Assembly: GCA_025060635.1 (NCBI GenBank)
Contig: JANXBN010000001.1
Span: 1-64,000 of the forward strand
Direction: 5' to 3'
DNA: 64,000 nt
Source of the DNA: Candidatus Kryptonium sp.
GTDB taxonomy: Bacteria > Bacteroidota > Ignavibacteria > Kryptoniales > Kryptoniaceae
The notes beneath the pieces were generated by a model. The model was not told the DNA's origin. It saw only the letters and a list, made by a program, of their open reading frames with translations, and searched no databases. A program made the position numbers and the translations under genes. Numbering within the stretch: position 1 is the first letter of the stretch; every line of letters starts with the position of its first letter. This document shows, piece by piece, positions 56,350 to 64,000 of the stretch.

Positions 56350-56373
56350 GCTCCCGCTTGTTGCGGGGGCTTT
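56350..56373 (+). terminator. Possible terminator after ctpA
   Basis: GCTCCCGC (56350-56357) and GCGGGGGC (56363-56370) pair over 8 positions (one G-T) with a 5-nt loop, followed only by TTTAA. A weak T-run makes it a doubtful or partial terminator inside the run. Confidence 0.4.
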
Positions 56374-56401
56374 AAGGTTAAAAATAAATCATGGAGAAGA
56401 A

Positions 56402-57115
56402 ATGAAATTTAAACTGACACTATTTCTCATTTTTATTTTGCCATCAATCCTTATCTCACAAGCTCAACAGCAGTATTCAGTTGAAGATGTGATTAAAAAA
56501 CTTGAAGCAATGGATAACTCACTAAAAGAAAATGTTAATGAATTTCGCAACGAATTTGATCAAAAATTTAACCAAATTACAAAAAGAGTTAGCCAAGTTG
56601 AAGCACAAAACCGCGATTTGAGAAATCGCATCATTAAAGTAGACGAAAAAATTTCAGCGCTTGAGAATGGAATCAACGATGTGAAAAAAGGAGTTAGCGA
56701 GGTAAATGTAAATGTTAAGGAAGTTTCAACTAAAATTGATGAAAACATTTCAAAGTTTGATGAAATAATTTCAAAACTTGGAGCGAACAGAGCAACGCTC
56801 ATAGTTGGATTTATCATCGTTATAATTTTATCGGCTGTGATCGCTGTCGGCGTGATGAACCTATCGCGATTAACGAAATCAGTGGAGAAAAACATAATTG
56901 ATACTTTTGAAAGCTCCGCTGGAAAAATTGAGGTGACCACAAATGATTTAAGAACCATAGTTGATGTTTTAAAACAACAAACAAGCGAAATAGTTGCATA
57001 TCAAAGGATACTTGAGGAGAGGATAATTTCAGCACAGCAACAGATTGAAGCGAAACTTGAAGAGAAACTCGCAACCAAAAAGAGAACACAAAGAAAGGCA
57101 ACGAGCTCGGAATAA
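56402..57115 (+). CDS. Coiled-coil protein with one membrane helix
   Basis: 237 residues. The ATG at 56402 follows a GGAG site and yields a signal-like start (KFKLTLFLIFILPSILISQ); a longer in-frame reading upstream overlaps ctpA and is unlikely. Residues ~27-128 are heptad repeats (for example VSQVEAQNRDLRNRIIKVDE), a membrane helix covers ~131-154 (LIVGFIIVIILSAVIAVG), and the tail is charged and helical. I recognise no family. Placement suggests an envelope scaffold. Confidence 0.6.
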   Translation: MKFKLTLFLIFILPSILISQAQQQYSVEDVIKKLEAMDNSLKENVNEFRNEFDQKFNQITKRVSQVEAQNRDLRNRIIKVDEKISALENGINDVKKGVSEVNVNVKEVSTKIDENISKFDEIISKLGANRATLIVGFIIVIILSAVIAVGVMNLSRLTKSVEKNIIDTFESSAGKIEVTTNDLRTIVDVLKQQTSEIVAYQRILEERIISAQQQIEAKLEEKLATKKRTQRKATSSE

Positions 57116-57123
57116 TAGAATCT

Positions 57124-57924
57124 ATGCTATTTATCATTGTTTTAATTTTTGCGCTTTCAACACCTTTTCAGCAAGAATTTGAAAAATTTGACAAGGCATT
57201 TAACACATCATTTCTACAAGTCGGAGAAGAACTTGTTTATGAAGTTAAATATCTTTTTTTTAAACTTGGTCAGATAAGGTTCCGAGTTGTTGATAAGTTC
57301 GTTGAAAATGGAGTTGAACTTTACAAGGTCAGGGTGAGAGTTGATTCTTATTCAGTTCCCTTTGTTGAAATTCACGCTGATTTTGAAGCGGTTTTTGATT
57401 CAAGATTTGTTGCAAAAAGATACCGCAGCGAACAACACGAGCGAAAGTATTATCAAAGCGTTAAATATCAGTTTGTTGAAAATCTGTCTGCTTATGTAGT
57501 TGAGAAAAATTATTATAACTTTGAATATAACACGAAAGGGCGTAAGATAGATACCGTTAAAATTTCAACGATGTATTGCGACGGCCCGTCTCTTTTTTAT
57601 TACGCAAGATCAAATGTAAATCAAACGAAGACATTGGTTGTCCCAACCTTCATTGAAGGGACAAAAGGGATCACAATTATAAACTTTGGCAAGAGAAAGA
57701 CGAAAATAAAGTTGGATGTTTTAAATAAACCGATTGATGCTTACGAAATAGATGGTAAAGCAAGCTATGTTGGATTTTTTGGTTTAACTGGGGACTTCGT
57801 TGGTTGGATAAGCGCAGATGAAAGAGCAATTCCATTAAGAGGTAAATTAAAAGTTTTTGTTGGAAGCGTCGTTGTTGAGCTAAAAAGTTGGAGTGGTCCT
57901 TGGAAGGTAGCCCAAAAGAATTAG
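57124..57924 (+). CDS. DUF3108 domain protein
   Basis: 266 residues, N-terminal hydrophobic segment (LFIIVLIFALSTPF) likely to export it, then the beta-barrel-like DUF3108 fold (GEELVYEVKYLFFKLGQIRF, EIHADFEAVFDSRFVAKRYR, CDGPSLFYYARS). Family members sit in the periplasm or outer membrane, role unknown. It follows the coiled-coil gene by 8 nt and precedes the carbonic anhydrase by 24 nt. Confidence 0.82.
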   Translation: MLFIIVLIFALSTPFQQEFEKFDKAFNTSFLQVGEELVYEVKYLFFKLGQIRFRVVDKFVENGVELYKVRVRVDSYSVPFVEIHADFEAVFDSRFVAKRYRSEQHERKYYQSVKYQFVENLSAYVVEKNYYNFEYNTKGRKIDTVKISTMYCDGPSLFYYARSNVNQTKTLVVPTFIEGTKGITIINFGKRKTKIKLDVLNKPIDAYEIDGKASYVGFFGLTGDFVGWISADERAIPLRGKLKVFVGSVVVELKSWSGPWKVAQKN

Positions 57925-57948
57925 TAAAAATAAAATAAAACAAAAAAC

Positions 57949-58497
57949 ATGAAGATACTACCACATAAAGGCAAATTCCCACAAATTGATGAATCGGTCT
58001 TTATAGCCGAAGGCGCTGTGATAATCGGTGATGTCATAATTGAAAAAGATTCAAATATATGGTTCAACGCCGTAATTCGCGGCGATGTGAATTACATAAG
58101 AATTGGTGAAAGAACGAACATTCAAGATGGTTGCATTCTTCATGTGACAACAGAAAAATTTCCGTTGATCATTGGGAATGATGTAACAGTCGGACATGGT
58201 GCAATTTTACACGGAGCCATAATTCGCGATAGATGCCTAATTGGAATGGGCGCTATAGTCCTTGATGGGGCGGAAGTAAGACCTTATGCTTTCGTTGCAG
58301 CTGGCTCGCTCGTAAAACAAGGATTTGTGGTTCCAGAAGGAACACTTGTCGCAGGCGTTCCAGCAAAGGTCGTAAGAGAATTAACGGAAGATGAAAAGAA
58401 AGCGATTGAGGAATCAGCTTTACACTATGTTGAACTTTCAAGGGAATATAAGAATTTAAAGGGGGTAAGTTATGAAATTAAAAATTTGGGGTTGTAG
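57949..58497 (+). CDS. Gamma-class carbonic anhydrase-like protein
   Basis: 182 residues of left-handed beta helix (repeats such as DSNIWFNAVIRGDVNYIRIG). The three zinc histidines match the family: one in CILHVTTEKF and two in VTVGHGAILHGA. Trimeric enzymes of this class hydrate CO2 or are inactive scaffolds. The last 26 nt overlap the metallo-hydrolase gene. Confidence 0.88.
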   Translation: MKILPHKGKFPQIDESVFIAEGAVIIGDVIIEKDSNIWFNAVIRGDVNYIRIGERTNIQDGCILHVTTEKFPLIIGNDVTVGHGAILHGAIIRDRCLIGMGAIVLDGAEVRPYAFVAAGSLVKQGFVVPEGTLVAGVPAKVVRELTEDEKKAIEESALHYVELSREYKNLKGVSYEIKNLGL

Positions 58498-59368
58498 GGG
58501 TTCTATCCCTACACCAGGAAAGGACACGGTTCGTTACGGGGGGAACACTCCCTGCGTTGAACTTAAACTTAATGATAATGACCTTATCATTCTTGACTCT
58601 GGTACAGGGATAAAAAATCTTGGCAACTACTTGATTCGCAAGGGTGAATCCATCAAGGCATATATTATGATAACTCATCCACACTGGGATCATATTCAAG
58701 GATTTCCATTTTTCAAACCGCTTTTTATCTCAGGAAATGAATTTACAATAGTTGGTTCGGGAGCAAGGACAAAAACATTAGAGCAAATTGTTGCAGACCA
58801 GATGGATAGAGTTTATTTTCCAGTTAGATTAAGCGAATTGAAAGCGACGATAAAATTTTTACAAGTTGGCGAGGAAGAATTTAAAATTTATGATGCGACA
58901 GTTCAAACAATCTATGTCAACCATCCAGGATTCACACTTGGATATAGGATAACTTACGATAACAAAACGATTGTATATATAAGCGATAACGAGCCATTTG
59001 ATAGGGAAATAACGCCATATCTTTTCAACTGGGAAAAAGAAGTTGTGGAAAAATTTGATAAAATTTCAGGAGATCCCAACAAAAGAATTTTTGAATTTGT
59101 AAAAGGCGCTGATCTTTTGATTCACGATACAACTTACACTCCTGAAGAATATGTTGAAAAAGTTGGATGGGGACACTCCCATTATCTGTTCACATTGAGA
59201 GTTGCCCACGAAGGTGGTGTGAAAAGACTTTTGCTTTTCCATCACGACCATACTCACACGGATAATATGATAGACGAAATCTACGAGCATTGCAAAAACG
59301 AAGTCAAAAAGAAAAAATACAAATTTGATCTACTCGTCGCTTCAGAGGGCATGGAAATAAAAATTTAG
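58472..59368 (+). CDS. Metallo-beta-lactamase fold hydrolase
   Basis: 298 residues beginning MKLKIWGCRGSIPTPGKDTV, typical of a RNase Z-like/PhnP-like hydrolase subfamily. The metal motif is ITHPHWDHIQGFPF (H-x-H-x-D-H, near residue 70), with further ligands around VNHPGFTLGY and the FHHDHTHTD stretch. The substrate is unknown. A GGGGG-rich ribosome site lies in the overlap with the gamma carbonic anhydrase gene. Confidence 0.87.
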   Translation: MKLKIWGCRGSIPTPGKDTVRYGGNTPCVELKLNDNDLIILDSGTGIKNLGNYLIRKGESIKAYIMITHPHWDHIQGFPFFKPLFISGNEFTIVGSGARTKTLEQIVADQMDRVYFPVRLSELKATIKFLQVGEEEFKIYDATVQTIYVNHPGFTLGYRITYDNKTIVYISDNEPFDREITPYLFNWEKEVVEKFDKISGDPNKRIFEFVKGADLLIHDTTYTPEEYVEKVGWGHSHYLFTLRVAHEGGVKRLLLFHHDHTHTDNMIDEIYEHCKNEVKKKKYKFDLLVASEGMEIKI

Positions 59369-59387
59369 ATTTTCTAATTGATCTACG

Positions 59388-59879
59388 ATGGGCATAAAAC
59401 GAACGCTATACCTAACACAAGAGGAAAAGAATGAACTACTCAAAATCTTAAATGAAACAGAAGTTAACTCAATCTCCAATCGCAGAGCTAAAGCTGTTCT
59501 GTTGAAATCAGAGGGCAAATCGCTGAAAGAAATATCACGAGAAATAGGTCTAACGAAACAAGCTGTTCACAACATAGTAAAACTTTTTGAGAAAAATGGT
59601 TTAGATGCAGTTCTACCCAAAAAGCGAGGAAAGAAAGAAAAATTCGCAGAAGAAAAGCAACAAATTATAAACTTAGTTAGTGAGTTTGCCCCTTTTGAAT
59701 TTGGAATTGAGAAAAGATATTGGACGCTCCGAACAATTGTCAAGGCAATGAAAAAAATTTACAATGTTGAAATATCAGTTGGCTCAGTTCGCAAAATTTT
59801 ACAAGATAACAGAATCAATCTCAAAGCAATTAGAAATAAATACGCCAAACGAAAACTATCAGATTATCTCAAGGAATAA
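59388..59879 (+). CDS. Orphan IS630-type DNA-binding protein without transposase core
   Basis: 163 residues. Two helix-turn-helix units of the kind that begin IS630-family transposases are present: KSLKEISREIGLTKQAVHNI (about 47-66) and WTLRTIVKAMKKIYNVEISV with VRKILQDNRI (about 110-145). In a complete element a DDE catalytic domain of ~200 residues would follow; here the gene stops and overlaps the convergent comM by 11 nt. No inverted repeats or target duplications are seen. The frame is intact, so it may be a domesticated regulator. It follows the metallo-hydrolase by 19 nt. Confidence 0.75.
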   Translation: MGIKRTLYLTQEEKNELLKILNETEVNSISNRRAKAVLLKSEGKSLKEISREIGLTKQAVHNIVKLFEKNGLDAVLPKKRGKKEKFAEEKQQIINLVSEFAPFEFGIEKRYWTLRTIVKAMKKIYNVEISVGSVRKILQDNRINLKAIRNKYAKRKLSDYLKE

Positions 59880-61416
59880 GTCCCCACATACTTCTATCAA
59901 GGCTACGATATTGAATTGCTTCGCTTAAATGTTCAGGTTTTATGTTTTGGCTTCCGGCAAGATCTGCGATTGTCCTTGCAACTTTAAGTATTTTATCGTA
60001 AGCACGGGCAGAAAGCCCAAGTTTTGTGATCGCATTTTTCAAAATTAACTCGCCCTCGGGATCAATCTTACAAAACTCACGAATCTCCTTGGTTTGCATA
60101 TCTGCATTTTTGAAAAGATTCTTTCGCCCTTTAAATCTTTGAAGCTGTATCTCCCTAGCTTTTATTACCCTTTCTCTTATTTGTGATGATGTCTCGCCTG
60201 TGGATTTGCTAACGAGTTCAGAGTATTTAACAGCGGGAACTTCAATATGGATGTCAATTCTATCAAGAAGTGGTCCAGAAATTTTTCCCATATATTTTTG
60301 AATTTGCGCTGGGGAGCAAGTGCACTGCTGGTATGGATTGCCGAGATTTCCACACGGACACGGATTCATTGCGCAGACGAGCATGAAGTTAGCAGGATAT
60401 TCAACCGTCATCTTTGTTCTGCTTATAGTGACTTTTTTATCTTCAAGCGGTTGTCTTAAAACTTCAAGAACATTGCGATTAAATTCAGGAAGTTCATCAA
60501 GAAATAAAACTCCGTGATGAGCAAGCGAAATTTCACCAGGTCGTGGTATTGTCCCACCTCCAACAAGAGCTGAATCAGAAATTGTGTGATGCGGGGCTCG
60601 GAATGGACGCGTTGCAACAAGAGCTGTATCTGGTGGTAGAAGCCCAGCAACTGAATGAATTTTAGTCGTTTCAAGAGCTTCCTCAAGCGTCATTGGTGGT
60701 AAAATTGTTGGAAGTCGCTTCGCAAGCATCGTTTTACCACTCCCCGGGGGTCCGATCATTATAACATTATGTCCTCCGGCGGCTGCAACCTCAAGAGCTC
60801 GCTTGACATTTTCCTGTCCCTTGACATCTGCGAAATCAATCGTATATCTGCTTTCTTGATTGAAAATCTCATTTATGTCAACTTTGAATGGATTCAAAAT
60901 TCTATACTCCCCATTCAAAAAATTCACCACTTCTGTTAGCGAACTCATCGGATAAACTTCTATTTCTGAAACTATCGCCGCCTCCTTCGCATTTTCTTTT
61001 GGGAGAATTACACCTTTTAAATCAGAATTCCTTGCTAAAATAGCGATCGGAAGAGCACCATGTATTGGTCTCAATGTTCCATCAAGTGCTAATTCTCCAA
61101 GAATTATAAATTTATCAAGTATGTCAGATTGAATTTGGTCGGTTGCGGATAAGATTCCAATTGCTATCGGCAAGTCAAAATGTGAACCTTCTTTTTTTAC
61201 ATCAGCTGGTGCTAAATTTACGGTTATTTTCTTGTTTGGAAACTTAAACCCTGAATTTTTAATCGCAGCGTTAACTCTTTCACGACTTTCCTTAACCGAG
61301 CTATCTGGCAAGCCAACGATTGTGAACGAAAATAATCCTTGTTCAATGTGAGTTTCTACTTTTACCAAAAACGCATCTATCCCATAAGTTGAAGCGCTCA
61401 AAACTTGGGAAAGCAT
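59869..61416 (-). CDS. comM: ComM/YifB-family AAA ATPase (Mg-chelatase-like)
   Basis: 515 residues. It has an S5/LonC-like N-terminal part (STYGIDAFLVKVETHIEQGL, about 8-27), the AAA core with Walker A MIGPPGSGKTMLAKRLP (near 215), GVLFLDELPEFNRNVLEVLR (Walker B), NPCPCGNLG (a four-cysteine-like CPCG region) and a C-terminal helicase-associated part. ComM acts as a branch-migration helicase in natural transformation of other bacteria. It ends 11 nt inside the IS630-like gene and starts 21 nt after dnaB. Confidence 0.93.
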   Translation of the reverse strand: MLSQVLSASTYGIDAFLVKVETHIEQGLFSFTIVGLPDSSVKESRERVNAAIKNSGFKFPNKKITVNLAPADVKKEGSHFDLPIAIGILSATDQIQSDILDKFIILGELALDGTLRPIHGALPIAILARNSDLKGVILPKENAKEAAIVSEIEVYPMSSLTEVVNFLNGEYRILNPFKVDINEIFNQESRYTIDFADVKGQENVKRALEVAAAGGHNVIMIGPPGSGKTMLAKRLPTILPPMTLEEALETTKIHSVAGLLPPDTALVATRPFRAPHHTISDSALVGGGTIPRPGEISLAHHGVLFLDELPEFNRNVLEVLRQPLEDKKVTISRTKMTVEYPANFMLVCAMNPCPCGNLGNPYQQCTCSPAQIQKYMGKISGPLLDRIDIHIEVPAVKYSELVSKSTGETSSQIRERVIKAREIQLQRFKGRKNLFKNADMQTKEIREFCKIDPEGELILKNAITKLGLSARAYDKILKVARTIADLAGSQNIKPEHLSEAIQYRSLDRSMWGLIP

Positions 61417-61437
61417 AAGTTTAGATCAAATTTATTT

Positions 61438-64000
61438 TTAAAATGGAGGCCCGCCCGGCGTAAGCGGCCCTTCAAAAGGTTCTTCCTCAAATTCTCTTCT
61501 TGAAATTTCAAGTCGCGCAAATTTTGTTGAATGCTTCAAGAAACTCAATCGCACGCTTCCAATTGGTCCGTTCCTTTGCTTGCTTATGATAATTTCCGCT
61601 GTCCCCTCCGTTGGTGCCCCATCTTCATATGCAGTTATCCCATAATATTCAGGTCTATGAACAAAGATAACAACATCTGCATCTTGCTCAAGGCTGTTGT
61701 GAACGAATATGTCGTTAGCTAAGAAATTATGATTTTCTTCAATCGTTGCATCATAAACATCTTCAACGCCAAGAGGTTTGATCTCAACAACCTCATCCCA
61801 GAAGATGTCATTTTTGGTTTGAGACCTTTGATTCAAATTATTTAAAAGCATCATACCTCTCAATATAACACTATGATTAGGCAAGTTAGAATTCTTGTAA
61901 ACCATTGCCATCGCCTCACTGAACCTATACAACAAAATCATTTGTTTTAATTTTCTTGCTTCAAATATGTTTTGCCAAATCATCTTTACTTTCGCTTCCT
62001 CCTTGCCAAAGTGCTTAATCTTTATCAAAAATTTAACAATGTTTTCATCGCCACGGATATAAACGCGGTAAATTGATATGCTCTTTTTTTGCTCTTTCTC
62101 TAAACAGCTTTGAACACCAACTCTTAAAAGAAGATGTTGAACCTGGCGAGCTAAAACCTCGCTTGTTGTTGAGTAGCACATACTTAACAATTCATTTTCG
62201 TCATCGTTTAATCTTTCAAAAGAAACATTTCCAGTTGCCTTCAAGAAATGATGTAGAAACAGAGCAATCTTGTTGTTTGAAAGTTTGAAAATACAAGAGG
62301 GCAAACCTTTCTCGTTAAACTCAGCAAGATCATAGCCAAGTTTATCAAACCAATTCAAAATAGAAGAAGTTGGTAAATAAATAATCCACCGTCCCTTCTC
62401 CTTAGCAACCTTTGGTTTAACACCGAATAAACGCTCAACTATTTGAGTCAAAAACCTTATTGATGAGCTGTTCCCGATGATGTAATGGATTGATCTATCT
62501 TTAGCACCAAGCAAATGCGCAAGAAAGATTACTTCATCATCGCTTAAAAATTCATTTTTAATTTCAATGCGAATTTCCTTCGGCAGAGCGATTCGTTCAC
62601 CGATTTCAAGTTCTTCAAGTGCTTTCCACCCATCAAATGTATAGAAAGGATGGTTTGCTGATGCTTTTATTTCTCTACCCGTGCGCGTCTTCAAAAGATA
62701 AACAAGTTTTTTACCACTGTAAAATGCCTTCAAAAGCTTTTTCGGCTCAACATGACCGTGTTCGTTGATGGTTAGCACTTTAAATTTAAGTTTCTTCTCC
62801 GCAACTTCTTTTATAGGAATAAGTTCACCTGTTTCAGCATTTAAAATTAAAGTATCCCCTGTAAGACATCCGCTCTCTCTCAAATCAGAAAGCATTGGTC
62901 TTTTATCACCTCTTTCCTCAACCGCTCTTCTAAGCTGTGAAAGTGCAATTACTGGAATTTCAAGCTCCTTTGCGAGCGATTTCAGAGACCTTGATATCAT
63001 TGAAATTTCCCGTTCCCTTGATTCAGCTTTTGGTGATTGCATAAGTTGAAGGTAATCCACAATTATAAGTCCAATATCGTGTTCAGCTTTTAAGCGTCTT
63101 GCTTTAGCGCGAAGTTCAAGTGTGCTCAAAGCGGGAGTATCATCAATGAAAATCGGAGCATCGCTTATTCTACCAACAAGTCCAGATATTTTTTGCCACT
63201 CCTCTGGAGTTAATCTTCCCGTTCTTAGAGCATGCATATCAACATTTGTTTCCATACAAATTAATCTCAAAGTTATCTGCTCAAGCGACATCTCAAGCGA
63301 AAATATACCAACTGGCACTTTACCTTCAACCGCTGCATTCCTTGCGATTGAAAGAGCAAAAGCAGTTTTACCCATCCCAGGTCGTCCAGCAATTATTATC
63401 AAATCAGATTTTTGAAAACCACCCGTCAATGCATCAATCTCGGGGAATCCACTTGGAACACCCGTAAGATGCCGTTTTTCGCGATTTATTACCTCATATT
63501 TTTCAAGAACCTCCTTTAATGACTTCTTGAGTGTTACAGCTTCAGACTTAAACTTTTCAGCTGAAATCTCAAGCAATTTTTGCTCCGTGAAATCAAGTAA
63601 TTCAAACGCGTCTGTGTCCTCCTTAAACGCAAGATTTGCGACTATGTTTGACATTCTAATAAGCTCACGAAGGATATATTTGTCGTGAATAACACGCGCA
63701 TATTCTTGAACATTTGCAGAAGTGGCAACCGCATTTGAGATCTCCGTTAAATACGCAGCACCACCTACTTTTTCAAGCAAACCATTTTTTTTCAATTCTT
63801 GAGTTAAAAGAAACAAATCAACTGATTTGCCCGCCGTGAAAAGATCAACGATTGCTCTGTAAATTATTTGATGTTCCTCCTTATAGAAACATTCCGGTTT
63901 TAAAATCTCAACTACATTTGGAATACAATCAGGATCAATTATCATCGCAGAAAGAACAGCGATCTCAATTTCCTGCGCTTGAGGTAAGACCTTAGGAACA
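61438..64000 (-). CDS. dnaB: Replicative DNA helicase DnaB with intein (5' end outside window)
   Basis: Hexameric helicase that unwinds the fork. The frame stays open through the right edge (KVLPQAQEIEIAVLSAMIID precedes the first in-window Met), so the gene starts beyond the window. It shows the N-terminal DnaB domain, the RecA-like domain with Walker A IAGRPGMGKTAFALSIARNA, and the loop LSDLRESG broken by an intein before SLEQDADVVIFVHR. The extein ends with a Gly/Pro-rich tail. The intein is described separately. After splicing the helicase has its normal length. Confidence 0.95.
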   Translation of the reverse strand, partial: VPKVLPQAQEIEIAVLSAMIIDPDCIPNVVEILKPECFYKEEHQIIYRAIVDLFTAGKSVDLFLLTQELKKNGLLEKVGGAAYLTEISNAVATSANVQEYARVIHDKYILRELIRMSNIVANLAFKEDTDAFELLDFTEQKLLEISAEKFKSEAVTLKKSLKEVLEKYEVINREKRHLTGVPSGFPEIDALTGGFQKSDLIIIAGRPGMGKTAFALSIARNAAVEGKVPVGIFSLEMSLEQITLRLICMETNVDMHALRTGRLTPEEWQKISGLVGRISDAPIFIDDTPALSTLELRAKARRLKAEHDIGLIIVDYLQLMQSPKAESREREISMISRSLKSLAKELEIPVIALSQLRRAVEERGDKRPMLSDLRESGCLTGDTLILNAETGELIPIKEVAEKKLKFKVLTINEHGHVEPKKLLKAFYSGKKLVYLLKTRTGREIKASANHPFYTFDGWKALEELEIGERIALPKEIRIEIKNEFLSDDEVIFLAHLLGAKDRSIHYIIGNSSSIRFLTQIVERLFGVKPKVAKEKGRWIIYLPTSSILNWFDKLGYDLAEFNEKGLPSCIFKLSNNKIALFLHHFLKATGNVSFERLNDDENELLSMCYSTTSEVLARQVQHLLLRVGVQSCLEKEQKKSISIYRVYIRGDENIVKFLIKIKHFGKEEAKVKMIWQNIFEARKLKQMILLYRFSEAMAMVYKNSNLPNHSVILRGMMLLNNLNQRSQTKNDIFWDEVVEIKPLGVEDVYDATIEENHNFLANDIFVHNSLEQDADVVIFVHRPEYYGITAYEDGAPTEGTAEIIISKQRNGPIGSVRLSFLKHSTKFARLEISRREFEEEPFEGPLTPGGPPF
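61696..62868 (-). mobile_element. DnaB intein with degenerate homing endonuclease
   Basis: 391 residues between RESG and SLEQ. It begins CLTGDTLILNAETGELIPIK (splicing Cys1), holds block B ASANHPFYTFDGWKALEEL, and ends NHNFLANDIFVHN with penultimate His and terminal Asn; the next residue is Ser. All splicing residues are therefore present. The site and sequence style match the DnaB inteins of Rhodothermus marinus and Synechocystis. The middle retains the shape of a LAGLIDADG endonuclease, but the two motifs read LAHLLGAKDRS and LHHFLKATGNV, lacking the acidic residues, so it is probably unable to home. Confidence 0.9.

Overview
The window is 64 kb of an AT-rich bacterial chromosome, densely packed with housekeeping and cell-envelope genes. 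It begins inside the 5' end of a 16S rRNA gene on the minus strand. I infer a thermophilic member of the Fibrobacteres-Chlorobi-Bacteroidetes (FCB) group. The clues are a type IX secretion (Por) sorting domain on a glycoside hydrolase, an Oar-like TonB-dependent receptor with a carboxypeptidase-like N-terminal domain, a GC-rich rRNA beside AT-rich genes, AGA-rich arginine usage with Lys/Glu-rich proteins, a four-subunit 2-oxoacid:ferredoxin oxidoreductase, and a DnaB intein at the site used in Rhodothermus and Synechocystis. Candidatus Kryptonia or a close relative of Ignavibacteriota is my best guess; I could not test it by alignment. The 16S start carries two changes in the otherwise near-universal 27F primer site, which fits a lineage missed by PCR surveys.

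Layout. 1-654: 16S 5' end, its leader and a strong minus-strand promoter, back to back with a promoter for the plus-strand run 655-7799 (glucan phosphorylase, ssb, CBS/DUF21 protein, methylmalonyl-CoA epimerase, uvrC, nucleotidyltransferase-like protein). 7800-8144: a decayed Por sorting-domain remnant. 8145-15495: DUF4159/DUF4175 pair, then porGDAB. 15677-18418: TonB-dependent receptor. 18457-21062 (minus): lipoprotein, mdh, and rplU with rpmA around a small coiled-coil gene. 21205-24952: der, then dtd-prmC-Mut7-C on minus, divergent from a 2H phosphoesterase. 25010-26619 (minus): an arsR-pirin-doxX unit with a clear 8-6-8 operator candidate. 26784-29105 (minus): lptC, kdsD and an unknown gene. 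29240-33657 (plus): aspS and a GH38 alpha-mannosidase. 33650-47725: fifteen consecutive minus-strand genes (hypA, hypB, hypF, alaX, acyP, ispF, dedA, pap2, lnt, DUF885 peptidase, methyltransferase, aroK, aroB, GHL10 hydrolase). 47931-59879 (plus): efp-accB-accC-gcvH-gcvPA, then an envelope run (glycosyltransferase, Wzi-like barrel, CtpA, coiled-coil protein, DUF3108, gamma carbonic anhydrase, metallo-hydrolase) ending in an orphan IS630-type DNA-binding domain. 59869-64000 (minus): comM and an intein-containing dnaB that runs off the window.

Together the genes suggest an organism that feeds on saccharides and peptides (GT35 phosphorylase, GH38, GHL10, DUF885 peptidase), runs pyruvate through ferredoxin (porGDAB), feeds propionyl-CoA into central metabolism (methylmalonyl-CoA epimerase, accB/accC) and probably makes a [NiFe] hydrogenase elsewhere in the genome (hypA/B/F). 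It has a diderm envelope with LPS (kdsD, lptC), lipoproteins (lnt) and TonB/T9SS export.

Promoters are recognisable as TTGnnn, a 16-18 bp spacer and TAnnTT, with TTGACA-N17-TATATT at both the rRNA and aspS promoters. I found no CRISPR array, tRNA, prophage or complete insertion sequence. I did not find a clearly undescribed multi-gene system; the most notable signals are the 16S pseudoknot substitutions, the dead-endonuclease intein, the Arg-tipped EF-P, the coiled-coil gene inside the L21-L27 operon and the domesticated-looking IS630 domain.
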